In this document: positions 9,166 through 17,736 of the stretch, piece after piece
How the letters are laid out: every line of letters starts with the position of its first letter
Position numbering within the stretch: position 1 is the first letter of the stretch
Assembly: GCA_004524545.1 (NCBI GenBank)
Contig: SDNX01000011.1
Span: forward strand, 1 to 42,835
DNA: 42,835 nucleotides
Direction of reading: 5' to 3'
Source of the DNA: Promethearchaeota archaeon
GTDB lineage: Archaea; Asgardarchaeota; Lokiarchaeia; Sigyniarchaeales; Promethearchaeaceae
Notes under the pieces: generated by a model
The model's database searches: none
What the model was told of the DNA's origin: nothing
What the model saw: only the letters and a program-made list of their open reading frames with translations
Made by a program: the position numbers and the translations under genes

Positions 9166-9273
9166 AATTTTTACCCTTTTTGATTTTAAACCTTTAATTT
9201 TATACTTTTAGTATTTATTTGGTTCGTGATTTATAATATGTACTTTAATCGTAATAATGTATTTATTGATTTT

Positions 9274-9555
9274 TTAGTGACTTCCATTTGCATTATAATG
9301 GGTTGTAATGAGCGTATTCGTCTTGTTCACTCCTTCGATTTTTCTCAACCGCAAAACAAATCTGGTCAATTCTGGAAGGGATTTTAATTTTATCTTCAAC
9401 AAAATGTCCCATTCACCATAGAGTATATAAATTTCTAATACTTCGTGCATGTCCTTAAATTCATCAATTAATTGTTCCGTTTGATCCGAAGATGTCAACA
9501 AGAGTAAAAATGCAATAACATCCTCGTCTTGTGCAATGTTTGGTGGGTGTTCCAT
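9274..9555 (-). CDS. Stand-alone Lrp/AsnC ligand-binding (RAM) domain protein
   Basis: A 93-residue protein matching the dimeric alpha/beta-barrel C-terminal domain of Lrp/AsnC regulators: VIAFLLLLTSSDQ as strand 1, YILYGEWDILLKIKLKS as the central hairpin (the G-x-x-D-x-x-L signature), then LTRFVLRLRKIEGV and NTLITT. No DNA-binding helix-turn-helix is attached. Such stand-alone forms bind amino acids or act as dimeric effectors. It lies between the V4R gene (68 bases) and the ubiquitin-like gene (108 bases) on the same strand. Confidence 0.8.
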   Translation of the reverse strand: MEHPPNIAQDEDVIAFLLLLTSSDQTEQLIDEFKDMHEVLEIYILYGEWDILLKIKLKSLPELTRFVLRLRKIEGVNKTNTLITTHYNANGSH

Positions 9556-9623
9556 TTTCTTATCTTCTTCAATTTTTCGTTTTCTTTCGAGTATTTTTTT
9601 CTCGGTGTATCACTTAAATATTC

Positions 9624-10106
9624 TTAATCAGTGGGTATCACAATCATAAATTGACAATGAGATGCTCTTCCTTGTAGTCTACATTCTAATTCTTGAGCAA
9701 AGCATCTTTTATTGGACATTCGTTCTACTATTCCTGCGAATACACCTGCTTCGAAAGAACAAAATGAATTATCTGAAGGTGTTGCTACAGGCAAATCCTT
9801 ACAAGAATTACAGTCTGCAAGATGAAAAGTAATGTGTCCATTATCCTGCTCATCTATAATAATTTCACCCAGATGGTATTGTTGTGTAATTTCGATAAAT
9901 TTTGCAATAATCTGCCCAATCTCGGTAATTGGACCGTTCTCAATTTCAATTTTCGAACCGAGCTCATGTCCAACATAGTAGAATATAGCGGATAATTGTT
10001 CACCCAATGCAAATAACGCACCTACCTTTAAATTTCCAATATCTTCCCCTTTCAATAAGTGCAGTTTCATCCTAGTTAACATTTCTTCCATTAATTTTCT
10101 GTCCAT
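9624..10106 (-). CDS. V4R (4-vinyl reductase / TRAPP Bet3-like) domain protein
   Basis: A single V4R domain of about 160 residues. The metal/redox signature is present: C99 and C102 (DCNSC), C116 in FCSFEAGVFAGI, C142 in ELEC, C151 in SHCQF. The preceding LFALGEQLSAIFYYVGHELG helix is also typical. V4R is the domain proposed as the prokaryotic relative of Bet3-type subunits of TRAPP, the exchange factor for Rab GTPases. The gene is 2 positions after a Rab/Ras-like GTPase on the same strand, with tight spacing through the thioredoxin-like gene. The ATG at 10106 is preferred because GGTGG lies 5 bases ahead; a GTG at 10115 would overlap that site. Ligand unknown. Confidence 0.85.
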   Translation of the reverse strand: MDRKLMEEMLTRMKLHLLKGEDIGNLKVGALFALGEQLSAIFYYVGHELGSKIEIENGPITEIGQIIAKFIEITQQYHLGEIIIDEQDNGHITFHLADCNSCKDLPVATPSDNSFCSFEAGVFAGIVERMSNKRCFAQELECRLQGRASHCQFMIVIPTD

Positions 10107-10128
10107 TCTAACCACCTTGATGATTGCT

Positions 10129-10419
10129 TTATTCTTCCAGTTTTACAGATGAAATCAATCCTTGGAGTATCGCATCCACAATATCTTGCTCGTCCATTAT
10201 ATGTGAGAGACGTTTATGTCCTACTATGATTGTAGGCACACTCAGAATATTATTCTTTTTGGCGAGTTCCATTTCTTCGGAAATATCGATTTTTTGGATT
10301 TTAAGTTGATTTCCAAACAGTGATAGATTTATTCTTGCAAGCATTCTTTCGACTGGCTTACATGGTGCACAAAATTTTGACGAATAAAACTGAATCACTG
10401 GGTACAATGCTATAATCAC
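10129..10419 (-). CDS. Thioredoxin/glutaredoxin-like protein
   Basis: A 96-residue thioredoxin-fold protein with active site C17-A-P-C20 (KFCAPCKP) at the start of helix 1 and the cis-proline motif SVPT (P62). It is short for thioredoxin, nearer the mini-thioredoxin/glutaredoxin size of archaea. The start is a GTG at 10419, 16 bases after the GTPase stop; an in-frame GTG at 10398 would also keep the fold. It sits between the GTPase and the V4R gene, 13-22 bases from the latter, so the three are probably one transcript. It could reduce cysteines of the V4R protein; this is inference. Confidence 0.85.
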   Translation of the reverse strand: MIIALYPVIQFYSSKFCAPCKPVERMLARINLSLFGNQLKIQKIDISEEMELAKKNNILSVPTIIVGHKRLSHIMDEQDIVDAILQGLISSVKLEE

Positions 10420-10435
10420 TATATATGTAATATTT

Positions 10436-11029
10436 CTATATTTTTTTTGTTGAGTTTTTTGTTGGTTTATCTTCTTTGGAACGTTCGATTTCTAGGTCTA
10501 CAAGATGGGAAATTATGGTATCAAATGCTTCATGAACGTGTTCTCCAGTCTTTGCTGATGTTTTGTAAAATTTATAGAATTTATCCAGCTCTATTTCAGC
10601 TCCGACTTTTGAATCATCGAACGCAGAGGATTCAGGTAATAGATCTCGTTTATTTCCAAATAGGATTGTTGGAATAACTCCGACATGTCGACGAAGTTCA
10701 TTATACCACGTCATTACATTCTTCATAGTATCTTCTCGGGTTAGATCGAAAACAATAATTGCTCCGCGTGCACCATGGTAAAACTTCGGTCGCATGAAAT
10801 CCCATTCTTGTTGTCCAGCAACGTCCCAGAAGAGTAATCTGACTCGAATATCATTATTTTCTCCGAAAATTTTTACGTATCTGGAAAATTGAGCGCCAAT
10901 TGTCTTAATATATTCAGTATTAAAGGATCCTGCCGTATATTTCTTAATCAAGCTGGTTTTTCCTACGCTTGCATCGCCAATTACAACGATTTTATGAATG
11001 TAATCTTTTTCGAAATCTTGGGAACTCAT
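10436..11029 (-). CDS. Rab/Ras-like small GTPase
   Basis: A 197-residue small GTPase with every G motif intact: P-loop GDASVGKT (18-25), switch-I Thr in KTIGAQF (T43), G3 WDVAGQQEW (D69, catalytic-type Q73), G4 GNKRDL (126-129) and G5 TSAK. The WDVAGQ form and the length are those of the eukaryotic Rab/Ras group rather than bacterial MglA. The C-terminus (ending KNSTKKI) has no CAAX or CC prenylation box and no N-terminal glycine; a Lys-rich tail might give weak membrane contact. First gene of the GTPase, thioredoxin-like, V4R, RAM, ubiquitin-like series. Confidence 0.93.
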   Translation of the reverse strand: MSSQDFEKDYIHKIVVIGDASVGKTSLIKKYTAGSFNTEYIKTIGAQFSRYVKIFGENNDIRVRLLFWDVAGQQEWDFMRPKFYHGARGAIIVFDLTREDTMKNVMTWYNELRRHVGVIPTILFGNKRDLLPESSAFDDSKVGAEIELDKFYKFYKTSAKTGEHVHEAFDTIISHLVDLEIERSKEDKPTKNSTKKI

Positions 11030-11169
11030 TGTTACTCACTTACTTATTATCATGGATATCTCATGATATCATGAAAATCTCCATAGGATATTTAAAAAAT
11101 TATTTTTTTTAATTCTCCTTAGGATTGGTATTACAACATATTATTTTGAAGACTGTCCAAAATATGTAT

Positions 11170-11652
11170 TCATTTAGGTTTTTCATCAATTGTAAATTTT
11201 GTGAAAGATCGCCAGATTTTCCAAAATATAAAATACATGATCAGAAATAGGATACCAGCAACTATTGAGGTATAAATTCCGAGGTATACGCTCCATATCA
11301 TCCCGATGAATCCTCCGGTCATATATCCTATCACAAACCCATATCCACGGACACGTTTCATATTTGAAAAAATAATCGCGGGGATAGTAAATAAAAATGG
11401 AACAATAAAGAATCCCCAATAGCCTAATCGTGAATCATTCGCACTAAGTTCACCGAAATGCCAAAGTAGATGATCACATGGCACGGGTCCGGTGCAAAAA
11501 TACATATACCAGTTTAACCATACATTAAAAGTTCCCAGGAACCCACCGATTAGAATAAAAACGACCCAATCATACCAATAGGTCGGTTTAGCTATTTTAT
11601 CCTGTTCTCGAGGATCAATTGCTTTATGGGAAGTATTTTCGTAATCATTCAT
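11170..11652 (-). CDS. Four-span membrane protein, unknown
   Basis: A 160-residue protein with four hydrophobic segments (WVVFILIGGFLGTFNVW, WGFFIVPFLFTIPAIIF, GYGFVIGYMTGGFIGMIW, IVAGILFLIMYFIFW) and polar ends. A CTGPVPCDHLLWHFGE loop after the first span could carry a disulfide or metal site. No family recognised. It is on the same strand as the small GTPase, 140 bases upstream of its ATG. Confidence 0.65.
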   Translation of the reverse strand: MNDYENTSHKAIDPREQDKIAKPTYWYDWVVFILIGGFLGTFNVWLNWYMYFCTGPVPCDHLLWHFGELSANDSRLGYWGFFIVPFLFTIPAIIFSNMKRVRGYGFVIGYMTGGFIGMIWSVYLGIYTSIVAGILFLIMYFIFWKIWRSFTKFTIDEKPK

Positions 11653-12037
11653 CCATGTAACCTCTTAACTGAAGTATCTAAATTACTTTTTGAACTTAAC
11701 TTTTATGTTATTATGATTTTTTAAAAAAAAAGTGCATCTAACTACTCCCGTTTTACGAGAGATTTGAGAGCATCCCAATGTCTCAACGGAAAAAAAGAAA
11801 AAAATTTTGGTTTTAAGCAAGAAACTAGAAGAAGTTACTGAATTAAGAGTCTCGAACAAAAGATTTTCTCAAAATCGACTAGTAGTCGGCATTCAAAAAT
11901 CCTCAAGACTACTTATTTACTGATATTCTTATTAGGAACATTACAATAACCTAACCTTAATACAGAAAATTGGGAATAATACAATATCGTAACCAGTCTA
12001 GATTTTATGTTTTAAAAATCCTCGAGAGTATGTGTAC
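11653..12037. other. Divergent spacer with a 13-bp palindrome
   Basis: A 385-base gap between two divergent genes; it should hold both promoters. The only structured element I see is a perfect palindrome around a central G at 11876-11888 (CGACTAGTAGTCG), a possible operator. No coding frame or RNA gene recognised. Confidence 0.35.
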
Positions 12038-13060
12038 ATGAGTATCCGATTCTATAATCCCCCCCCGGTCCTTTTAGCAAAAGGAAATAAGGAAGGAGTA
12101 GATATTGGAGGCGCACTTTCCATTATTGCAATGGATAAACATCACTATTTACACATTGTAGAACACATTTTCTCAGAACTTTCATGGGGGAAGTTCTGGG
12201 AAGATCCCGCATATTCCGATCAGATTCAAGATTTTACCGTGAAGCATGAGGATAATGCAGGTTTATTTGATCCGAAGACTCTAATCGCCCGTCTAGTAAA
12301 CGCATTCGCAAAAATTCGTGCAAATGGATGGATTTTTTATGGAATTGGAGATTTCGAATCAAATTCGTTCATGGATGCACTCTGTATGGATTTAGATTAT
12401 GGATATGTCCAACAATTAATGGAAGAACATAAGAGAGTGAGAGATCAGTTAAAATTTCCGATGCTTTTAGACCAAGATTTTACCGAACATAGTTATATTA
12501 ACTCAAAATTCAATGGAAATGGGTACCAGTACTTTCATTATTCGAACACAAACCCAGCTGATACGGATTTATATGCTATTATTGAGCGAATGAATCCTTT
12601 AATCGGCTATGTCACTGGTATAGTCTGCACTGCTCAAGACGCAGCAAATTTTTATGTTATTAGTGAAACCATGAGACCGTTAAGACAAAAAGCAGAAATC
12701 CGGATGAATACTAATACTTTGGATGAAGCACTTGATCTCATTCGAAAAGATGTCATCTATCCCATAAGTTGGTTCCGGATTGACCTCAATTTAGGTTCAT
12801 TGAAGACTTTGGAACAATGGAATGAAATCAAAGATAATGAAGATTTGAAGTTCGCTCTCAGAGCTTATTTTGATTATGTCAAAACTGATTTAAAAGAAGA
12901 ACACGATCTTCACAAGCAACGCAAGAAAAACCAAGAAGAAATTGAGGAAATAAAGGTTTCGGAACTGTCCGCTGAGCAAATTGTTGATGACATAAGCAAA
13001 CTTGAAGAATTATTTAAAATGGATGATTTAGGTCTATTTGATAAAAAAACCGAATTCTGA
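12038..13060 (+). CDS. Conserved-looking soluble protein of unknown function
   Basis: About 340 residues, soluble, no membrane span. Not recognised. The N-terminal two thirds look globular, with FAKIRANGWIFYGIGDFESNSF and a middle YFHYSNTNPADTD segment. The last 60 residues are a charged coiled-coil-like helix (KQRKKNQEEIEEIKVSEL). The ATG at 12038 is preferred over a GTG 6 bases earlier because a GAGAG lies at suitable spacing. A run of eight C (12059-12066) in codons 7-10 is striking in this AT-rich DNA and a weak point for slippage or sequencing error, but the frame is intact. Confidence 0.65.
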   Translation: MSIRFYNPPPVLLAKGNKEGVDIGGALSIIAMDKHHYLHIVEHIFSELSWGKFWEDPAYSDQIQDFTVKHEDNAGLFDPKTLIARLVNAFAKIRANGWIFYGIGDFESNSFMDALCMDLDYGYVQQLMEEHKRVRDQLKFPMLLDQDFTEHSYINSKFNGNGYQYFHYSNTNPADTDLYAIIERMNPLIGYVTGIVCTAQDAANFYVISETMRPLRQKAEIRMNTNTLDEALDLIRKDVIYPISWFRIDLNLGSLKTLEQWNEIKDNEDLKFALRAYFDYVKTDLKEEHDLHKQRKKNQEEIEEIKVSELSAEQIVDDISKLEELFKMDDLGLFDKKTEF

Positions 13061-13068
13061 TTTAGATC

Positions 13069-14229
13069 TTATTTAAATAAAAATATACTTCCAATTCCAA
13101 ATAGACCCAGAATTAAAGTAACTAGTGAAGAAATTAACAATGTCCTTTTAAATGTTGAATTTTTTGGTCGGAATGACTCAAATTTTCCATCAGAAAGAAA
13201 TTTCGAATCAGAACTTAATCGCATAAAGTAATCGTACAATTCTTTATGCTCATATTCAGGATAAGCTTGTTTTATCCTTGCTAATAATCCTGTAAATTTT
13301 GCTGCTGCTACAGACGTCCCAGATATTACTCGTAGGTCCGAGTGAGTAGGATGAGGTCTTCCTAAACTCCCCTGTATAAGGCTTGTAGTTGTGACATTTT
13401 CCCCTACTACATAAAAATCAGGTTTTTCCGTAGCTCTGGATGAGAAAAAGGATATTTTTTCTCTCGAATTCATCGATCCAATGCAAAAGGATTTCATAAC
13501 CTGCGAAGTAAATCCTATTGTATTAGGTTCTGGACCAAAGTTACCCGCGGGCATCACAATCAGTGCTCCTTTTTCTACATATTTTTTACACATTGTCGAT
13601 AGAATGTCACTTCCATCAGTAGGAATAGGAGATGATATTCCTAGCATCAAAATATCTATATGCATCGTAAATAACTGATCTAAGCCAGAAAGAACATGCG
13701 ATGCATATACTAATCCCGACCTGGACGTTATTTTCACATCCACTAATTGACAATGAGGAAAAATGTCAGCTATTACACTTGCCATTAAAGTTCCATGACC
13801 TGCTAAATCATCCCATGGCTCAGTTGTGATATTAATTTTAGAAACAATAGATTTTTTAAGTTTTTTTAATTTGTGGTCGATTCCAGAATCCGCTAATGCA
13901 ACCCGAATCGTATTACTTATGGTATTTTTTGCAGATATTCTATAGCTAATTTCTTTAGATCTTGTGGTTGGTTTTTCTATTGAAATGTTCGATAGATAGC
14001 ATCTATAGTCATAGTCAATTTTTTGAATGAATTCATCAGCAATGAGATCCTCCAAAATGTTTGAAGGTGCATATATATGAAGTACCGGGATTGTAGTGTA
14101 TTGAGAATCAATCCTGAATTTCTTTGAGTAATTTTCATTTTTCAAAAAAACCTTCATATCTGCGTGTGTTTTAAACATGAGAAACAGCCCTAGCACCGTT
14201 TCTTCATCAACTGATAGGTAATTCTCCAA
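13069..14229 (-). CDS. Subtilisin-family serine protease with C-terminal membrane anchor
   Basis: S8-family protease with the full triad: D114 (ALADSGID), H145 (AGHGTLMAS), S306 (SGTSVAAAKF), plus the oxyanion Asn N230 (MPAGNFGP). Residues about 15-75 resemble an inhibitor-type propeptide domain (VPVLHIYAPSN... KIDYD). There is no N-terminal signal peptide or membrane span, but residues 363-385 form one hydrophobic segment at the very C-terminus. That makes it a tail-anchored protein whose protease domain could be cytoplasmic, unusual for the family. It is co-directional with ADH synthase, 59 bases downstream of its stop's neighbour. Confidence 0.88.
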   Translation of the reverse strand: MENYLSVDEETVLGLFLMFKTHADMKVFLKNENYSKKFRIDSQYTTIPVLHIYAPSNILEDLIADEFIQKIDYDYRCYLSNISIEKPTTRSKEISYRISAKNTISNTIRVALADSGIDHKLKKLKKSIVSKINITTEPWDDLAGHGTLMASVIADIFPHCQLVDVKITSRSGLVYASHVLSGLDQLFTMHIDILMLGISSPIPTDGSDILSTMCKKYVEKGALIVMPAGNFGPEPNTIGFTSQVMKSFCIGSMNSREKISFFSSRATEKPDFYVVGENVTTTSLIQGSLGRPHPTHSDLRVISGTSVAAAKFTGLLARIKQAYPEYEHKELYDYFMRLSSDSKFLSDGKFESFRPKNSTFKRTLLISSLVTLILGLFGIGSIFLFK

Positions 14230-14288
14230 GAATTCGATTAAACCAAGAGTAAATTTAGTATTTTTTTGTTTAGACAGATTTTTTCACT

Positions 14289-15113
14289 CTAAATTGTTTT
14301 TGGGATTTTGTATTTTTGTAACACATCCTCAACTGACGCTTTATTATGAACAAGCTCACTGAGAATAGATGTAGCGATTGTGGGATCTTTAGTTCCAAAA
14401 ACGTTTCTTCCTACAGCCATCCCTGCTGCACCTGATTTCATGATATCCGACACTGTTTTATAATAATCATGTAAATTTTTCTGATGTTGACCCCCCGCTA
14501 CAACAACCGGAATAGGTGTTTGTTTACAAATTTGTTTAAATGAATCAATATCTCCAGTATAGTTCGTTTTTATAATGTCTGCTCCTAATTCCACTCCTAT
14601 CCGTACGCAATGAGATATTGCGTCGGTATCGAATTCATCAACGTCAGGACCTCTGGGATACATCATTGCAATCAAAGGAATACCCCAATCAATACAATCA
14701 GAACTAATATCTCCCATGAATTCAAGCATCTCTTCGTCTCCAACATCCCCAATATTGACATGAATGGATACTGCATCGGCTCCAAATTGGACTGCTTCAT
14801 CAACCGTACAAACTGGAATTTTTAAATACGGGTCAGAACCTATTGAAGGAGCTCCATTAAGATGAATAATTAATCCCAATTCCCGTCCAAAGGATTTTAG
14901 CACATCATTCTGCGAATAAATCACGTTCTTTGCATTTCCTTTATGAAGGAGTACGGCATCAGCTCCTCCCTTACCCACTTTCTTGATAAGTCCCCCAATA
15001 TCTTCTAATCCGGGAAGTACTCCATTAGTAATGCCATGATCCATCGTAACAAAGAGAAAAGTGTTTGTTTTTTGATGTTTGATCCTTTCTAACCGAAGTT
15101 GTTTTCCGTACAT
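14289..15113 (-). CDS. aroA': 2-amino-3,7-dideoxy-D-threo-hept-6-ulosonate synthase (DhnA/FbaB-type aldolase)
   Basis: Class I (Schiff-base) aldolase of the archaeal DhnA group. Motifs are VTMDHGITNG, GGADAVLLHKGN, GLIIHLNGAPS, GADAVSIHVNIG, PLIAMMYPRG, the lysine in DIIKTNYTGD that forms the Schiff base, and AAGMAVGRNVF. The close match to methanogen ADH synthase in these blocks favours that step, the first of the archaeal 3-dehydroquinate pathway from aspartate semialdehyde. A class I fructose-bisphosphate aldolase is the alternative. The ATG at 15113 has AAAGGG 6 bases upstream; a TTG at 15119 does not. Divergent from nadB over about 100 bases. Confidence 0.85.
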   Translation of the reverse strand: MYGKQLRLERIKHQKTNTFLFVTMDHGITNGVLPGLEDIGGLIKKVGKGGADAVLLHKGNAKNVIYSQNDVLKSFGRELGLIIHLNGAPSIGSDPYLKIPVCTVDEAVQFGADAVSIHVNIGDVGDEEMLEFMGDISSDCIDWGIPLIAMMYPRGPDVDEFDTDAISHCVRIGVELGADIIKTNYTGDIDSFKQICKQTPIPVVVAGGQHQKNLHDYYKTVSDIMKSGAAGMAVGRNVFGTKDPTIATSILSELVHNKASVEDVLQKYKIPKTI

Positions 15114-15216
15114 GGTCAACCCTTTAGATTAGGTACCCTTCCGAATATTAAAATAATTATAATACTAATGAGGATCAATATCAACACTCATCCCATTGAC
15201 AGAGATTTATCACAGA

Positions 15217-16782
15217 ATGAAAGTAAAAACAGACTTTTTAGTAATCGGTGCGGGTATAGCCGGATTACGTGTAGCGATACAATTACAGAAATACGGGAAA
15301 GTAGTAATTCTTGTGAAGCGAACCCTTCCAGAATGCAATACATATCATGCAGCTGGTGGCATCTCTTGCGTATGGAGCAAAGAAGATTCCTTTGAACAAC
15401 ATAAAAAGGATACAATGATTGCCGGAGATGGATTGTGCAAAGAAGAAATTGTAGACGAGATAATTAAAGATGGTCCGAAACGAATCAAGGATCTCATCAA
15501 ATGGGGGATCCAGTTCGATAAAATGGATGACGGGGAGTACGATCTAACCAAAGAAGGAGGACATTCTCAACGAAGGGTGCTGCATGTTAAAGATTTGACA
15601 GGAAAAGCAGTTTTTGAAATCCTACTGAAGAAAGTTCGTTCCTTTTCTAACATTGAAATACGCGAACAGAATATTGCAATTAACCTATTTGGTCAAGATA
15701 ACATATGCAGAGGAGTGTATGTTTTAGATAAAGAGACAAGTACCATATATAGTATTTCTGCCAAAGCAACTATCTTGGCGACAGGTGGCGTTGGGAAAGT
15801 GTATATGTACACTAGTAATCCTGATGTGGCAACAGGTGATGGTATTGCTATGGCATATCGGATCGGTGCGGCGATCTCTAATATGGAATTTGTACAATTC
15901 CACCCAACTTGTCTATACCATCCTTATGCAAAGAATTTGCTTATTTCTGAATCGTTAAGGGGGGAAGGAGCACACCTTATCGATCAAGAGGGTCATCGTT
16001 TTATGGAAAAATATCATCCTCAATTGGAGTTAGCCCCAAGAGATATTGTATCACGAGCAATCGATGATGTTTTGAAACGAACGGGAAATGATTACGTATT
16101 ATTAGATATTTCTTTCAAAGATGCGGATTATCTCAAGAAAAGATTTCCTGGAATTAACGAAAACTGCTTGAAATATGGAATTGACTTCACTAAAGAGCCA
16201 ATTCCTGTAGTTCCGGCATGTCATTACTCTTGTGGTGGCGTATTGGCGAAAACAAATGGGGAAACGAATGTAAAAAGGCTATTCGCCATCGGGGAATGTT
16301 CCTACACGGGTTTCCATGGAGCGAACCGCCTTGCAAGTAATTCATTACTCGAAGGATTAGTTTGTGGATATAAATGTGGTGAATTTGTCGGGACCCATGT
16401 TGCAGAATTTGGGAAGAACGATTTAGAGTTTCCTGATTGGGAAGAAGGACATGCAGTTGATCCAAAGGAGGCAGTTGTGATTACCCAGAATTGGGAAGAA
16501 ATCCGACGAGTTATGCAGAATTATGTAGGAATTGTTAAAGCTGATAAATGGCTAAAGCGTGCATGGGATCGGTTAAACCTTATCCATGATGAAATAGATC
16601 AGTATTATTGGGATTTTAAGATAACGTCTGACCTTATCGAACTTCGGAATCTTATTACCGTAGCACGCCTTATTCTAAAATGCGTTCGAGCTAGAAAAGA
16701 GAGTAGAGGACTTCACTACAATTTAGATTATCCGGAAAAATCTACACTAATAAGAGATTCTGTTGTAAAATACTATTGGTAA
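15217..16782 (+). CDS. nadB: L-aspartate oxidase
   Basis: FAD enzyme oxidising L-aspartate to iminoaspartate, the first step of quinolinate/NAD synthesis. The N-terminal dinucleotide fold has VIGAGIAGL; other landmarks are AAGGISCVW, ATGGVGKVY, FHPTCLY, SESLRGEGAHL, PACHYSCGGV and the FAD contact FHGANRLASNSLLEGLV. At about 521 residues it has the family length, including the C-terminal helical domain. The ATG at 15217 is chosen because only 9 residues then precede the glycine-rich loop, as usual; an upstream TTG (15196) is possible. No nadA or nadC in the window. Confidence 0.94.
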   Translation: MKVKTDFLVIGAGIAGLRVAIQLQKYGKVVILVKRTLPECNTYHAAGGISCVWSKEDSFEQHKKDTMIAGDGLCKEEIVDEIIKDGPKRIKDLIKWGIQFDKMDDGEYDLTKEGGHSQRRVLHVKDLTGKAVFEILLKKVRSFSNIEIREQNIAINLFGQDNICRGVYVLDKETSTIYSISAKATILATGGVGKVYMYTSNPDVATGDGIAMAYRIGAAISNMEFVQFHPTCLYHPYAKNLLISESLRGEGAHLIDQEGHRFMEKYHPQLELAPRDIVSRAIDDVLKRTGNDYVLLDISFKDADYLKKRFPGINENCLKYGIDFTKEPIPVVPACHYSCGGVLAKTNGETNVKRLFAIGECSYTGFHGANRLASNSLLEGLVCGYKCGEFVGTHVAEFGKNDLEFPDWEEGHAVDPKEAVVITQNWEEIRRVMQNYVGIVKADKWLKRAWDRLNLIHDEIDQYYWDFKITSDLIELRNLITVARLILKCVRARKESRGLHYNLDYPEKSTLIRDSVVKYYW

Positions 16783-16796
16783 AAAGAAAAAGAAGT

Positions 16797-17600
16797 TTAT
16801 TTTTTAAAATAATAATATGACCATTTTATAATTAGGGACAACAAAATTGCTCCAATCGCTATTCCAGTGGAAATTATGATTCCTGTTTCAACTGGGAGCA
16901 CACTGGCGCGTTTTATTATAATTCCACTCAATGCCCAAATGATCACTAAATTGTAACCAATATCCTTACGTGTAAACACATTGAGTATTGAAATTACAGC
17001 TGCGGCTCCAATGACAATAATTGTCCATGTTGCTTCAGATATTCCAAAACTGGTTAAAAATGGAACTAAGTTTTGTGTGACTAAAGATGCTACGATATTT
17101 GCAATTGTGGCAACGGTGATCCATCCCATGTAAAAACTAATCGTCAAATGGACTAGAAGACCTTCTGTCCAGGATACATCTCGTTTCCCTATGCCCAATC
17201 GAATATATACCATTATCAAAGATACTAAGATTAATAACATAAAGAACAATGAGACGTTTACTAATTCCCAGTGCCATAGGAAAATCCACACGAAGTTTCC
17301 AACCGAAGATAAGATGAACCAAATGCCTACGCGATTGATAGCTTCAATGTCTTCGTCTTTCTTCTTGATTAGGGTATAGATATTAAAACCTGCGAAGAAT
17401 ATGAACCAAAGATAAATCACTGACCAAACAGAGAAAGTTATCCCAGCTGGCACAAAAAGGTTCGGAATGTTATCTGAAAGTTCACCTGTGTCTTTTCCAT
17501 TTAATGGAAGAATAACGGCTAGTGCATTTACCACAATAACTGCAATTATACTCACTAAATTGCCGATTATTAACCAAAAATATTTTTTATTTTTATCCAT
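16797..17600 (-). CDS. TspO/MBR-related tryptophan-rich membrane protein
   Basis: A 267-residue protein with about seven to eight membrane spans. The segment VPAGITFSVWSVIYLW is the diagnostic block of the TspO-related tryptophan-rich sensory family, and PLNGKDTGELSDNIP before it is also shared by the longer (about 260 residue) bacterial members. Several Trp residues lie in the spans (FVWIFLWHWEL). TspO binds porphyrins and isoprenoid-like ligands, but the substrate of this long branch is unknown. Convergent with nadB, 14 bases apart. Confidence 0.7.
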   Translation of the reverse strand: MDKNKKYFWLIIGNLVSIIAVIVVNALAVILPLNGKDTGELSDNIPNLFVPAGITFSVWSVIYLWFIFFAGFNIYTLIKKKDEDIEAINRVGIWFILSSVGNFVWIFLWHWELVNVSLFFMLLILVSLIMVYIRLGIGKRDVSWTEGLLVHLTISFYMGWITVATIANIVASLVTQNLVPFLTSFGISEATWTIIVIGAAAVISILNVFTRKDIGYNLVIIWALSGIIIKRASVLPVETGIIISTGIAIGAILLSLIIKWSYYYFKK

Positions 17601-17736
17601 TTTATTTCACATTATTTGTAATGAGACGTAATATGCTGATTTAGTTTAATACTTAAACATGATTAAAAATATGAGGGTCGAGATATTTAGTTGCATAGAT
17701 CCTCGAGAAACCTAAAAATTATTTATTTTCTAAAAA

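Noticed and set aside
8884-9183. Plus-strand frame of 99 codons opposite the ubiquitin-like gene
   Set aside because: It is antisense to a clear beta-grasp gene and its translation has no recognisable features.
8911-11029. Calling the cluster a complete ubiquitin-conjugation operon
   Set aside because: No E1, E2, RING or JAMM gene is in the cluster; only the modifier-like protein is present.
12059-12066. Run of eight C at codons 7-10 of the unknown gene, a possible phase-variation tract
   Set aside because: The frame is intact across it and a single homopolymer of this length is weak evidence without strain comparison.
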